Origin: Planctomycetota bacterium
GTDB taxonomy: Bacteria; Planctomycetota; UBA1135
Direction: 5' to 3'
Length of the DNA: 64,000 nt
Assembly (NCBI GenBank): GCA_004295085.1
Contig: SHNF01000002.1
Location: 310,001-374,000, forward strand
Shown here: positions 41,352 through 49,215 of the stretch, one piece after another
Layout: each line of letters begins with the position of its first letter
How positions within the stretch are numbered: position 1 is the first letter of the stretch
The notes under the pieces: generated by a model
Told to the model about the DNA's origin: nothing
Seen by the model: only the letters and a program-made list of their open reading frames with translations
The model's database searches: none
Position numbers and translations under genes: made by a program

Positions 41352-42784
41352 CGGTACCACAGTTCGTCGGTCTTGGCGCGGCGGCCGGAGGCGTAGCTGC
41401 TGCTGGCGGAGGCGCTGCTGGCCCAGGCGCGGCCGTCGGGCCCGACCAGCTCGACGGCGTCGATCTCGTTCCAGCCCTGACCGCGGTCGGTGTCCAGCAG
41501 GATGCGCAGGCCGGACACGCGGTAGCTGGTGGCCGGGAAGCTGACTTCGAAGACGCCGGGCGTGTGCAGCGGGTCCACGCCGCTCCACAGCGTGTGCGTG
41601 GCGCCGTTCTCGTCGATGGCGATCACTTCCACCACGGCGCCGGCCACGTTCACCTCGAAGATGCGCACCGCGCTGGCGCGCAGGGGCGACGCGTAGCCGA
41701 GCTGGATCCACTGCATCCCCATGTCGGCGCCGGAACTGGCCCAGGCCTTGGGATTGTCGCGCATGGGATCCGAGTCCGGAGGACCGACCATCTGCTCGGC
41801 GCTCCAGGCCGGCACCGTGGACTGCGTCTGCTGCGCGACCCCGAGCGCCTCGCGCACCTCCGGGTCGGTCTCGCGCGCGCGCCACCGGTCGATGAAGGCG
41901 CGGATGGCGTCGCTGCGGTACTCGCCGATGACCTGGGCCGCCGCCAGGCGCACCGGCTGTTCCAGGTTCGAGGCGTACTGGAACACGGACAAGGCCGCGT
42001 CCAGGTCGTCGGCCTGCACCAGCCCGACCAGGAACTGGCGCGCCGCCGTGTCCGGCGCCGACCCCAGCAGGCGCAGGAGCGCGGCGTTGGCGTCCCGGGC
42101 CAGCAGCTCGACCACGCGCTGGCAGGCGCCGCGCTGCAGCTCCGGCCAGGGGAGGGTCCACGCCAGGGCCTCGAGTCCGGCGGCCGCGGACGTGCCGCGG
42201 CCGATGGCGCCGAGCGCCGCCAAGCTGGCGTCGGCCAGGGATTCCTCGCTGCTGAGGCGCAGCACCTGCAGCAGGATCGCCACCACGCGCTCGCTGCCGG
42301 CGAAGCGGCCGTCGCCCAGCATGGCGATCAGGTTGCGGCGCAGCGCCGCGGGCTCGCCGGTGTCGTGGATGCAGGCGGCGATGTCCTCCAGCAGCACGTC
42401 GGCGTAGGCCTCCACCGCCAGGCGGAAATACTCGGAGCCGCGGCCGCCGTTGCGGAAGGACAGGACGTACTGGTCCAGGTACCAGCGCGGGTCGCGCTCC
42501 CCTTCCCCGGTGTCGGCGCGCACGGGCAGTGGACGCGCCGCGGCGCCGGCGTCGCGCGGCCGCGCCAGGGCCAGGTCCAGCTCCTGGCGCAGCCTCTGCA
42601 TCTGCTCGGCGTTGCGCGCCAGCTCCTGCTCCATCCGCTGAAGGCGCGCCAGCACCGTCGGGTCCTCCGCGGGCGCGGCGGAGGGAGCCGTGCTGCGGCC
42701 GCCCCCGGCCGCCAGCACTGCATAGACCAGGGCTCCGATGATCAGGCTCAGGCCGCACAGCAGGAGGACAGGGAGACGGCGCAT
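41348..42784 (-). CDS. membrane-anchored HEAT-like / discoidin-like protein
   Basis: A 478-residue protein: N-terminal membrane anchor (LPVLLLCGLSLIIGALVYAVLAA), a coiled coil (about 43-72, LARLQRMEQELARNAEQMQRLRQELD), helical HEAT-like repeats (about 100-320) and a C-terminal discoidin/F5-8C-like sandwich (about 335-460, WIQLGYASPLRASAVRIF and GWNEIDAVELVG). Probably an envelope scaffold with a carbohydrate-binding head. The stop overlaps the stop of the convergent fusion gene within a CTAG. The C-terminal pattern resembles the sandwich fused to DUF-type proteins in planctomycetes, but I cannot name the family. Confidence 0.7.
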   Translation of the reverse strand: MRRLPVLLLCGLSLIIGALVYAVLAAGGGRSTAPSAAPAEDPTVLARLQRMEQELARNAEQMQRLRQELDLALARPRDAGAAARPLPVRADTGEGERDPRWYLDQYVLSFRNGGRGSEYFRLAVEAYADVLLEDIAACIHDTGEPAALRRNLIAMLGDGRFAGSERVVAILLQVLRLSSEESLADASLAALGAIGRGTSAAAGLEALAWTLPWPELQRGACQRVVELLARDANAALLRLLGSAPDTAARQFLVGLVQADDLDAALSVFQYASNLEQPVRLAAAQVIGEYRSDAIRAFIDRWRARETDPEVREALGVAQQTQSTVPAWSAEQMVGPPDSDPMRDNPKAWASSGADMGMQWIQLGYASPLRASAVRIFEVNVAGAVVEVIAIDENGATHTLWSGVDPLHTPGVFEVSFPATSYRVSGLRILLDTDRGQGWNEIDAVELVGPDGRAWASSASASSSYASGRRAKTDELWYR

Positions 42785-42837
42785 GCTCGCCTAGGGACGC
42801 CAGTATGCCACATACGATGCGCCACGGCGCTCCTTGG

Positions 42838-42843
42838 TAGTCT
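42838..42843 (+). promoter_or_regulatory. TAGTCT -10 element, 6 nt before ATG
   Basis: TANNNT hexamer separated by six bases from ATG 42850, as expected for a leaderless mRNA. Confidence 0.45.
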
Positions 42844-42849
42844 TCCGGC

Positions 42850-44478
42850 ATGCGCCACGGAATCCTCTGCTTCCTGCTGCTCACCGGCTGCGCCGACGCG
42901 GCGCGACGCGACGAGGTGCCCCTGTTCGCGAACCTGGGCCGCCACCACCGCGCGGTGAGCACGTCCTCGGAGCGCGCGCAGCGCTACTTCGACCAGGGGC
43001 TGGTCCTCGCCTACGGGTTCAACCGCGCGGAGTCCGCACGATCCTTCCAGCAGGCCGCCGCCCTGGATCCGGGCTGCGCCATGGCCTGGTGGGGCATCGC
43101 CTACGCCAGCGGCCCGGACATCAACTTCCCCATGGGGCCGGAACAGGCGCGCTCGGCCTTCCACGCGGTGCAGCGCGCGGCGGCCGCGGCGGCGCGCGCC
43201 ACCCCGGTGGAGCAGGCCCTGGTGCGGGCCATGGCCGCGCGCTACGCATGGCCGAATCCGGAGGACCGCCGGCCCCTGGACCTGGCCTATGCCGAGGCCA
43301 TGGAGCAGGCCTGGCTGCAGTTTCCGGACGATCCGGACGTCGCCGCGCTGTACGCCGAAGCCTTGATGGACCTGCGGCCCTGGGACCTCTGGACGGGCGA
43401 CGGCCAGCCCCAGCCCGGCACCGAGCGCATCCTCCAGGTGCTGGAGCAAGCGCTGCAGGCGCACCCTGCTCATCCGGCCCTGCTGCACTTCTACGTGCAC
43501 GCGGTGGAGGCCTCGCCGCACCCGGAGAAGGCGCTCGCGGCGGCCGGCCGCCTCAGCGGCGCGGTGCCCGGAGCCGGTCACCTGGAGCACATGCCCTCGC
43601 ACATCTACGTGCGCGTGGGACGCTACCAGGACGCCATCGACAGCAACCGGCGCGCCGTGGCCGCCGACGCGGCCTACCTGAAGCGCTCGCCCGGCTCGGG
43701 TCCTTACCACTATTACCGCGCGCACAGCTACCACCTGCTCAGTTTCGCGGCGATGATGCAGGGATCCAGCGCCGTGGCCCTGGCCGCGGCGCGCGATTCC
43801 GTGGCCGCGATCCCGCCCTCCGCCCTGGAGGAGATCCTGCCCTTCGTGGACGGCTACCTCACGTTCCCGATGCACGTGCTGCTGCGCTTCGGGCGCTGGG
43901 AGGACGTGCTGCGCGAGCCGGCGCCGGACCCGAAGCTGCGCGTCGCCACCGCGCTGTGGCATTACGCGCGCGGCGCGGCATTGGCCAACCTGGACCGCGT
44001 CGCGGAAGCGCAGGCGGAGCAGGAGGCGCTGGCGGCCGCGGTGGGCGCCCTGGCCGAGGGTGACTTCGTGGGGCTCAACCCGGCGCGCGCGGTGCTGGAG
44101 GTGGCAGGCCGCATGCTGGCCGGCGAAATCGCCGCGCGCGCGGGCGGGACCGAGGCCGCGGTGGGCGAGCTGCGCGCCGCCGCGGCCGCGGAGGACGCGC
44201 TGCGCTACAACGAGCCCCCGGACTGGATGACGCCGGCCCGCCACGCGCTGGGCGCGGTGCTGCTCAACGCCGGGCGCATCGCCGAGGCCGAAGCGGAGTA
44301 CCGCGAGGACCTGGCCCGCAACCCGGGCAACGGCTGGTCGCTGTTCGGCCTGGCCCGCTGCCTGCGCGCCCGCGGCGCCGAGGCGGAGGCCGAGGCTACC
44401 GAGCGGCTCTTCCAGCGCGTCTGGAGCCACGCCGACGTCGAACTGACGTCTTCGTGCTTCTGCCAGGCCGGCCGCTGA
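42850..44478 (+). CDS. TPR-repeat lipoprotein
   Basis: A 542-residue lipoprotein (MRHGILCFLLLTGC, C14 lipidated). Helical TPR pairs run through the protein, for example YFDQGLVLAYGFNRAESARSF, AAALDPGCAMAWWGIAYA, RVGRYQDAIDSNRRAVAAD and RIAEAEAEYREDLARNPGN. Conserved HYYRAHSYHLLSF and HMPSHIYVRVGRY motifs mark a TPR subfamily common in soil bacteria, of unknown function. Ends CFCQAGR. The 3' end overlaps the convergent XRE gene by 83 bp. Confidence 0.85.
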   Translation: MRHGILCFLLLTGCADAARRDEVPLFANLGRHHRAVSTSSERAQRYFDQGLVLAYGFNRAESARSFQQAAALDPGCAMAWWGIAYASGPDINFPMGPEQARSAFHAVQRAAAAAARATPVEQALVRAMAARYAWPNPEDRRPLDLAYAEAMEQAWLQFPDDPDVAALYAEALMDLRPWDLWTGDGQPQPGTERILQVLEQALQAHPAHPALLHFYVHAVEASPHPEKALAAAGRLSGAVPGAGHLEHMPSHIYVRVGRYQDAIDSNRRAVAADAAYLKRSPGSGPYHYYRAHSYHLLSFAAMMQGSSAVALAAARDSVAAIPPSALEEILPFVDGYLTFPMHVLLRFGRWEDVLREPAPDPKLRVATALWHYARGAALANLDRVAEAQAEQEALAAAVGALAEGDFVGLNPARAVLEVAGRMLAGEIAARAGGTEAAVGELRAAAAAEDALRYNEPPDWMTPARHALGAVLLNAGRIAEAEAEYREDLARNPGNGWSLFGLARCLRARGAEAEAEATERLFQRVWSHADVELTSSCFCQAGR

Positions 44479-44944
44479 GGCGGCGGCCGCGCCTGCGCTC
44501 CTGCTGCTGCGGCGGCGGCGCCACGGCCGAGCGGTCCGCGTTGCGCAGCTCCAGGATGGCGGCCTTCTGGCGCTCGCGGGGGACGGTGCGGCCGGTCTCC
44601 CAGCCGTTCACGGAGCCGAGGCTGACGCCCAGCCGCCGGGCGAACTGGCCCTGCGTCAGGCGCAGGCGCCGGCGCGTGCTGCGCACCGTGTCCTTGCGCC
44701 ATTTCTCGCCGAACGCGACGGGCACCGGCTTCCCGGCCTTCTCCGCCAGGGCCCGCGCCTGGCGCGCGGCGTTGGACCGGAGCTGGGAGAGGGCGCGGTC
44801 CTGCGCCTTCAAACGCCGCTTCAACGCGGCGCCGTCCCGGCGCAGCTGCGCCGCCAGTTTGCGCAGCGGGCGCACCATGATGCGGGCCTCCTTGCGCGCA
44901 AGACGAGAGATTTCCTGCTTCAGGACGGAGGCGACGTTGGGCAT
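44396..44944 (-). CDS. XRE-family DNA-binding regulator with coiled-coil N-terminus
   Basis: A 182-residue protein starting MPNVASVLKQEISRLARKEA, a start conserved in a family of small regulators. Residues about 1-75 form a basic coiled coil (KKLAAQLRR/LKAQDRALSQLRSNAA); a helix-turn-helix follows (RRLRLTQGQFARRLGVSLGSVNGWETGRTVPR), of the Cro/C1 type. The C-terminus is a long Arg-rich tail (about 40 residues, ending RRAGRAAR) generated where the frame runs opposite to the TPR gene. It is the only transcription regulator recognised in the window; targets unknown. TATACT lies 22 nt upstream. Confidence 0.82.
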   Translation of the reverse strand: MPNVASVLKQEISRLARKEARIMVRPLRKLAAQLRRDGAALKRRLKAQDRALSQLRSNAARQARALAEKAGKPVPVAFGEKWRKDTVRSTRRRLRLTQGQFARRLGVSLGSVNGWETGRTVPRERQKAAILELRNADRSAVAPPPQQQERRRGRRLSGRPGRSTKTSVRRRRGSRRAGRAAR

Positions 44945-45257
44945 CACTTGTTCGGGGTTTGCAGCGAGTATACAAGCCAATTCGCCAGTTAGACCATGGT
45001 TCCAGTACCTCCTTGTTCTCAAATCCGCTGCGTGCGAGCAGCGCTCGCTTCGGATTGTCAGAATCCAGGCCTTGCGCATTTTCGAGTGGTGATTCTGGCA
45101 GGACCATTGCCGCCAGGCGGGGGGTTCCGGCACGTGCGCATGCCAGCGAGTGCACAGTCCCAAGAAAACGGACCCCGGCGCGCAGGCGTCTGGCACAATT
45201 CTGCCCCTTTGCCGCGCCCCGGCCCGCTGGTGGCGCGGCAGCCAGCCGACCACCAGG
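44945..45257. other. 313-bp divergent intergenic region
   Basis: Lies between the XRE regulator and the M13 peptidase. It is less GC-rich than its flanks and contains the minus-strand TATACT; no gene, tRNA or repeat is supported. It is a plausible operator region for the XRE protein. Confidence 0.4.
44967..44972 (-). promoter_or_regulatory. TATACT -10 element for the XRE gene
   Basis: TATACT on the minus strand, 22 nt before ATG 44944, in a stretch locally richer in A/T. A convincing -35 was not found. Confidence 0.45.
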
Positions 45258-47318
45258 ATGCTGCACCGGAAACCTCACCTTCTCCTTCCAGCCGCGGCGC
45301 TCACGGCGCTGGCGGCCTGCGCCATGCGAACCGAGCACAGCTCCGCCGGCACGCTGCCGGCAGCGGAAGCCCGTGGACTGGACCCGGCCGACCGCGACCA
45401 GGCCGTGGATCCGGGCCAGGACTTCTACCGCTACGCCAACGGCGGCTGGCTGGCCCGCAACCCGGTGCCGCCCGAGTACTCGCGCTGGGGCGTGTTCCAC
45501 GAGGTCAACGACCGCAACGAGAAGATCCTGCACGAGATCCTCGAAGAAGCGGCCGCCGCCGCGTCCCAGGGCGGAACGGCCGCGCAGCTCGGCGCCTTCT
45601 ACGCCAGCGGCATGGACACCGCGCGCATCCAACAGGCCGGCGCGGCGCCGCTGCGCGCCGAGCTGGAGCGCATCCAGGCGGTCTCGAGCCTGGAGCAGCT
45701 CCGCGACGCCCTGGCGCGCTTGCACCAGATCGGCGTGCCCGCGTGGTTCGGCTTCGGCTCGGAGGTGGACCCGGCCGACAGCACGCGCGTGGTGGCCTTC
45801 GCCTTCCAGGCGGGACTGGGCCTGCCGGACCGCGACTACTACACGCGCGAGGACGAAGGCTCGCAGAAGCTGCGCGAGCAGTACGTGGAGCACGTGGAGC
45901 GCATGCTGCGGCTGCTCGGCGACGACGCCGCTGCCGCCCGGCGCAACGCGCTCATCGTCATGGAGATGGAGACCGCGCTGGCCAAGGCTTCGCTCACCAA
46001 CGTGGAGATGCGCAATCCGCAGGTGTACGCCAACCAGCTCACCATCGCCCAGGCCAACGCGCTGACGCCCAGTTTCGGCTGGGGCGCGTACTGCGCCGCC
46101 GCGGGCGTGCCGGGCAATCCGACCGTCAACATCGTCGGCCCCAAGATGTTCCAGGAAGCGGACCGCATGCTGGCCGCGCTGCCGCTCGAGCAGTGGAAGA
46201 CCTACCTGCGCTGGCACCTGGTCAATGCCGCCGCGCCGTACCTCAGCTCCGCCTTCGAGCAGGAGAACTTCCGCTTCCACCAGACGGTGCTCAACGGCGT
46301 GGCCGAGATGAAACCGCGCTGGAAGCGGGTGCTGGACGCCACCGAGGCCGGCCTGGGTGAGCCGCTGGGCCGTGCCTTCGTGGAGCGGGCCTTCAGCCCG
46401 GCCGCCAAGCAGCGCTGCGAGGAGATGGTGCGCAACCTCATCGCCGCCTACCGCCAGCGCCTGGCGAACCTGGACTGGATGAGTCCGGCCACGCGCGAGC
46501 AGGCGATCGCCAAGCTGGACGCCTTCCAGTACAAGATCGGCTACCCCGAGCGCTGGCGCGACTTCTCCGGCCTGCAGGTGGACCGCGGCGCGTTCGCGCT
46601 CAACGTCATGCACGCCACCGAGTTCAACTTCCGTTACCAGATGTCCAAGGTGGGCAAGCCGGTGGACGAAAGCGAGTGGGAGATGCCGGCGCACGCCGTA
46701 AACGCCTACTACCACCCCATGCGCAACGAGATCGTGTTCCCGGCCGGCATCCTGCAGCCGCCGTTCTTCAGCGAGCACGCCGACGACGCCGTGAACTACG
46801 GCGCCATGGGCGCGGTGATCGGCCACGAGATCACCCACGGCTTCGACGACTCCGGCAGCCAGTTCGACGGCGCCGGCAACCTGCGCAACTGGTGGACCGA
46901 GCAGGACCGGGCCGAGTTCGATCAGCGCGCCCAGGCGGTGGTGGAGCAGTTCAACGGCTACGTGGCCGTGGACGATCTGCACGTGAACGGCGCGCTCACG
47001 CTGGGCGAGAACATCGCCGACCTGGGCGGGCTCAACATCGCCTACCAGGCGCTGCAGATCGCGCTGCAGGGCCGGCCGCGCCCGCCCATCGGCGGGCTGA
47101 CGCCGGAGCAGCGCTTCTTCCTGTCCTGGGCGCAGGCCTGGCGCGAGAACGCCCGGCCCGAGGCCATCCGCGTGCAGGTGAACACCAATCCGCACGCGCC
47201 GGCGCGGTTCCGCGCCATCGGGCCGCCGTCCAACATGCCCGAGTTCGCCCGCGCCTTCGGCCTGGACGGCGGCTCGCCCATGGTGCGGGCCGGCGGCCAG
47301 CAGGTGCGGATCTGGTAG
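45258..47318 (+). CDS. M13-family zinc metallopeptidase (neprilysin/PepO-like) lipoprotein
   Basis: A 686-residue peptidase. The N-terminus MLHRKPHLLLPAAALTALAAC is a lipoprotein signal (C21). M13 motifs: VNAYYHPMRNEIVFPAGILQ, H523-EIT-H527 (zinc), E584 in ENIADLGG, and the C-terminal NTNPHAPARFRAIGPPSNMPEF. Length and order match the family. Expected to cut oligopeptides in the periplasm. The frame is open upstream to 45150 but the lipobox fixes the start. The downstream antiporter begins 17 bp after the stop. Confidence 0.93.
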   Translation: MLHRKPHLLLPAAALTALAACAMRTEHSSAGTLPAAEARGLDPADRDQAVDPGQDFYRYANGGWLARNPVPPEYSRWGVFHEVNDRNEKILHEILEEAAAAASQGGTAAQLGAFYASGMDTARIQQAGAAPLRAELERIQAVSSLEQLRDALARLHQIGVPAWFGFGSEVDPADSTRVVAFAFQAGLGLPDRDYYTREDEGSQKLREQYVEHVERMLRLLGDDAAAARRNALIVMEMETALAKASLTNVEMRNPQVYANQLTIAQANALTPSFGWGAYCAAAGVPGNPTVNIVGPKMFQEADRMLAALPLEQWKTYLRWHLVNAAAPYLSSAFEQENFRFHQTVLNGVAEMKPRWKRVLDATEAGLGEPLGRAFVERAFSPAAKQRCEEMVRNLIAAYRQRLANLDWMSPATREQAIAKLDAFQYKIGYPERWRDFSGLQVDRGAFALNVMHATEFNFRYQMSKVGKPVDESEWEMPAHAVNAYYHPMRNEIVFPAGILQPPFFSEHADDAVNYGAMGAVIGHEITHGFDDSGSQFDGAGNLRNWWTEQDRAEFDQRAQAVVEQFNGYVAVDDLHVNGALTLGENIADLGGLNIAYQALQIALQGRPRPPIGGLTPEQRFFLSWAQAWRENARPEAIRVQVNTNPHAPARFRAIGPPSNMPEFARAFGLDGGSPMVRAGGQQVRIW

Positions 47319-47335
47319 CGTGGGCCGCCGCTAGC

Positions 47336-48418
47336 GTGCTGCGCGAGCTGTCCCGCGTGGGCCGGGTGGCGTTCCTGGCCGCGTTCGGCCTGAGCGCCGC
47401 CGTGCTCGTCATGGAGCACCTGCTGCACGTCCACGGAACGCCGCTGTTCCTGGTCAGCGCCGGGGGCATCCTGGCGCTGGCCTACTGCGTGGGGCTGGCC
47501 ACCGAGCGCATCGGCGCGCTCACGGGCCCGCAGGTCGGCGGCATCCTCAACGCCACTTTCGGCAACGTGGCCGAGCTGATCATCGCCTTCTTCGCGCTGA
47601 AGGCCGGCATGCTCGAGGTGGTGAAGGCGTCGATCACCGGCTCCATCATCGGCAACCTGCTGCTGGTGTTCGGCGCCAGCCTGGTCGTCGGCGGGCTGCG
47701 CCACGGCACGCAGCGGTTCAGCCAGCGGGAAGCGGCCCTGGACGGCAAGCTGCTGCTGCTGGCGGTGATCAGCTTGTTCGTGCCGGCGGTGTTCGCCGCC
47801 ACCGACCACTCCAGCGACACCGGCGCCGGGCGCCTGGCCGAGAGCACGTTCGTGGCCGCGGTCCTCATCGTGCTCTACTTCCTGGCGCTGCTGTACCGCT
47901 TCCGCAACCCGGACAAGGTGCTCGGCGGCAAGCACCCGGAAGAGCACGCGGGGCCGGCCTGGCCGGCGCGCGTGGCCGTGGGCGTGCTGCTGGCGAGCGC
48001 CGTGCTCCTGGCGCTGCTCTCGGAGACCCTGGTCGCCTCCATCGAGCCGTTCATCACCGCCTTCCACCTCACGCCGTTCTTCGTGGGCGTGATCCTGATC
48101 CCGACCATCGGCAACCTGGCCGAGCACATGGTGGCGGTGCAGCTCGCCGCCCGCAACCACATGGACTTCGCGCTGGCCGTCACCACCGGCTCCAGCCTGC
48201 AGATCGCCTTGTTCGTGGCGCCTGTGCTGGTGCTGCTCGGCCGGATGCTCGGCCAGCCCATGGACCTCGTGTTCGCGCCGCTGGAAATCGCGGCCGTGAG
48301 CGTGACCGCCTTCCTGGCCGCCTTCATCATCGAGGACGGCGAGTCCAACTGGCTGGAGGGCGCGCTCCTGCTCGGCGTTTACCTCATCCTGGGCGTCAGC
48401 TTCTTCTATCTGCAATGA
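47336..48418 (+). CDS. Ca2+/H+ antiporter (CaCA family, Cax/ChaA-like)
   Basis: A 360-residue membrane protein with about 11 hydrophobic helices. Two inverted alpha-repeats are visible: GGILNATFGNVAELIIAFFALKAG in the first half and GVILIPTIGNLAEHMVAVQLA in the second, each with the GNxxE ion-binding signature. A short acidic/His loop (about 205-220, GGKHPEEHAGP) separates the halves. Exchanges Ca2+ (or other divalent cations) for protons at the inner membrane. GTG 47336 is the best start after the peptidase stop; no strong ribosome binding site. Confidence 0.9.
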   Translation: MLRELSRVGRVAFLAAFGLSAAVLVMEHLLHVHGTPLFLVSAGGILALAYCVGLATERIGALTGPQVGGILNATFGNVAELIIAFFALKAGMLEVVKASITGSIIGNLLLVFGASLVVGGLRHGTQRFSQREAALDGKLLLLAVISLFVPAVFAATDHSSDTGAGRLAESTFVAAVLIVLYFLALLYRFRNPDKVLGGKHPEEHAGPAWPARVAVGVLLASAVLLALLSETLVASIEPFITAFHLTPFFVGVILIPTIGNLAEHMVAVQLAARNHMDFALAVTTGSSLQIALFVAPVLVLLGRMLGQPMDLVFAPLEIAAVSVTAFLAAFIIEDGESNWLEGALLLGVYLILGVSFFYLQ

Positions 48419-48475
48419 TGTAACCTGTGGCGGGGACCGGCATCCAAGACCGGGAGCAGCCTCGTAGCCCCACCC

Positions 48476-49018
48476 ATGCAGCGACTCCTCAGTCTCTTGC
48501 GCCTCGTTGTGCCGGGCCTGGCCGGCCTGGCCGCCGCCTGCGGCAGCGGCCCCTCCGACCAGGAGGTGGCGCAACGCCTGGCGGCCGCGGGGGGGGACGC
48601 GAGCGCGGACGCGGGAGACTCCATCGTGAAGATCCACAGGACGGACGCGGAATGGAAGGCCCAGTTGACGCCCGAGCAGTACCGGGTGACGCGCCAGCAG
48701 GGCACGGAGCGGGCGTTCACCGGCGCGCTCTGGAACGAACACCGTAGAGGTACGTATGCGTGCGTCGGCTGCGCGCTGCCGCTGTTCCGCTCGGAGGCCA
48801 AGTTCGAGTCGGGCACCGGCTGGCCCAGCTTCTGGCGGCCGCTGCAGGCCGGCAACGTGGAGCTGCACGAGGACCGCGGCTTCGGCACGGTGCGCACCGA
48901 AGTGCGCTGCGCCCGCTGCGACGCCCACCTGGGGCACGTGTTCGACGATGGTCCCGCGCCCACCGGGCTGCGCTATTGCATGAACTCGGCCGCACTTTCG
49001 TTCCAACCGGAAGCCTGA
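48476..49018 (+). CDS. msrB: methionine-R-sulfoxide reductase MsrB, exported lipoprotein form
   Basis: A 180-residue MsrB with an N-terminal lipoprotein-like signal ([14 protein letters not shown]22). Two CxxC pairs for zinc (C96/C99 in YACVGC and RCARC), [23 protein letters not shown]168MNSAAL with catalytic C168 are all present. It repairs oxidised methionine, here presumably in envelope proteins. The unusual feature is the export signal and a 25-residue Asp/Ala linker. ATG 48476 is 57 bp after the antiporter stop. Confidence 0.92.
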   Translation: MQRLLSLLRLVVPGLAGLAAACGSGPSDQEVAQRLAAAGGDASADAGDSIVKIHRTDAEWKAQLTPEQYRVTRQQGTERAFTGALWNEHRRGTYACVGCALPLFRSEAKFESGTGWPSFWRPLQAGNVELHEDRGFGTVRTEVRCARCDAHLGHVFDDGPAPTGLRYCMNSAALSFQPEA

Positions 49019-49215
49019 AGCGCGCGCGGCCGGCCGAAAGGAACGCTTCTGCGTACCTTCCCTAATTCCGCGCCACTTCTTCACGCCTAGCCTATCTGGA
49101 GTCTCGCGAGTTCCCCAACTCGCGAGCCGCGCGATCGGGCGTGCAAACCCTGGGTGCGCCCCGCGTCGGTCCCCCTTACTCCCTTTACCCCCCTTTCGCT
49201 CCGCGAGGAGTGAGC

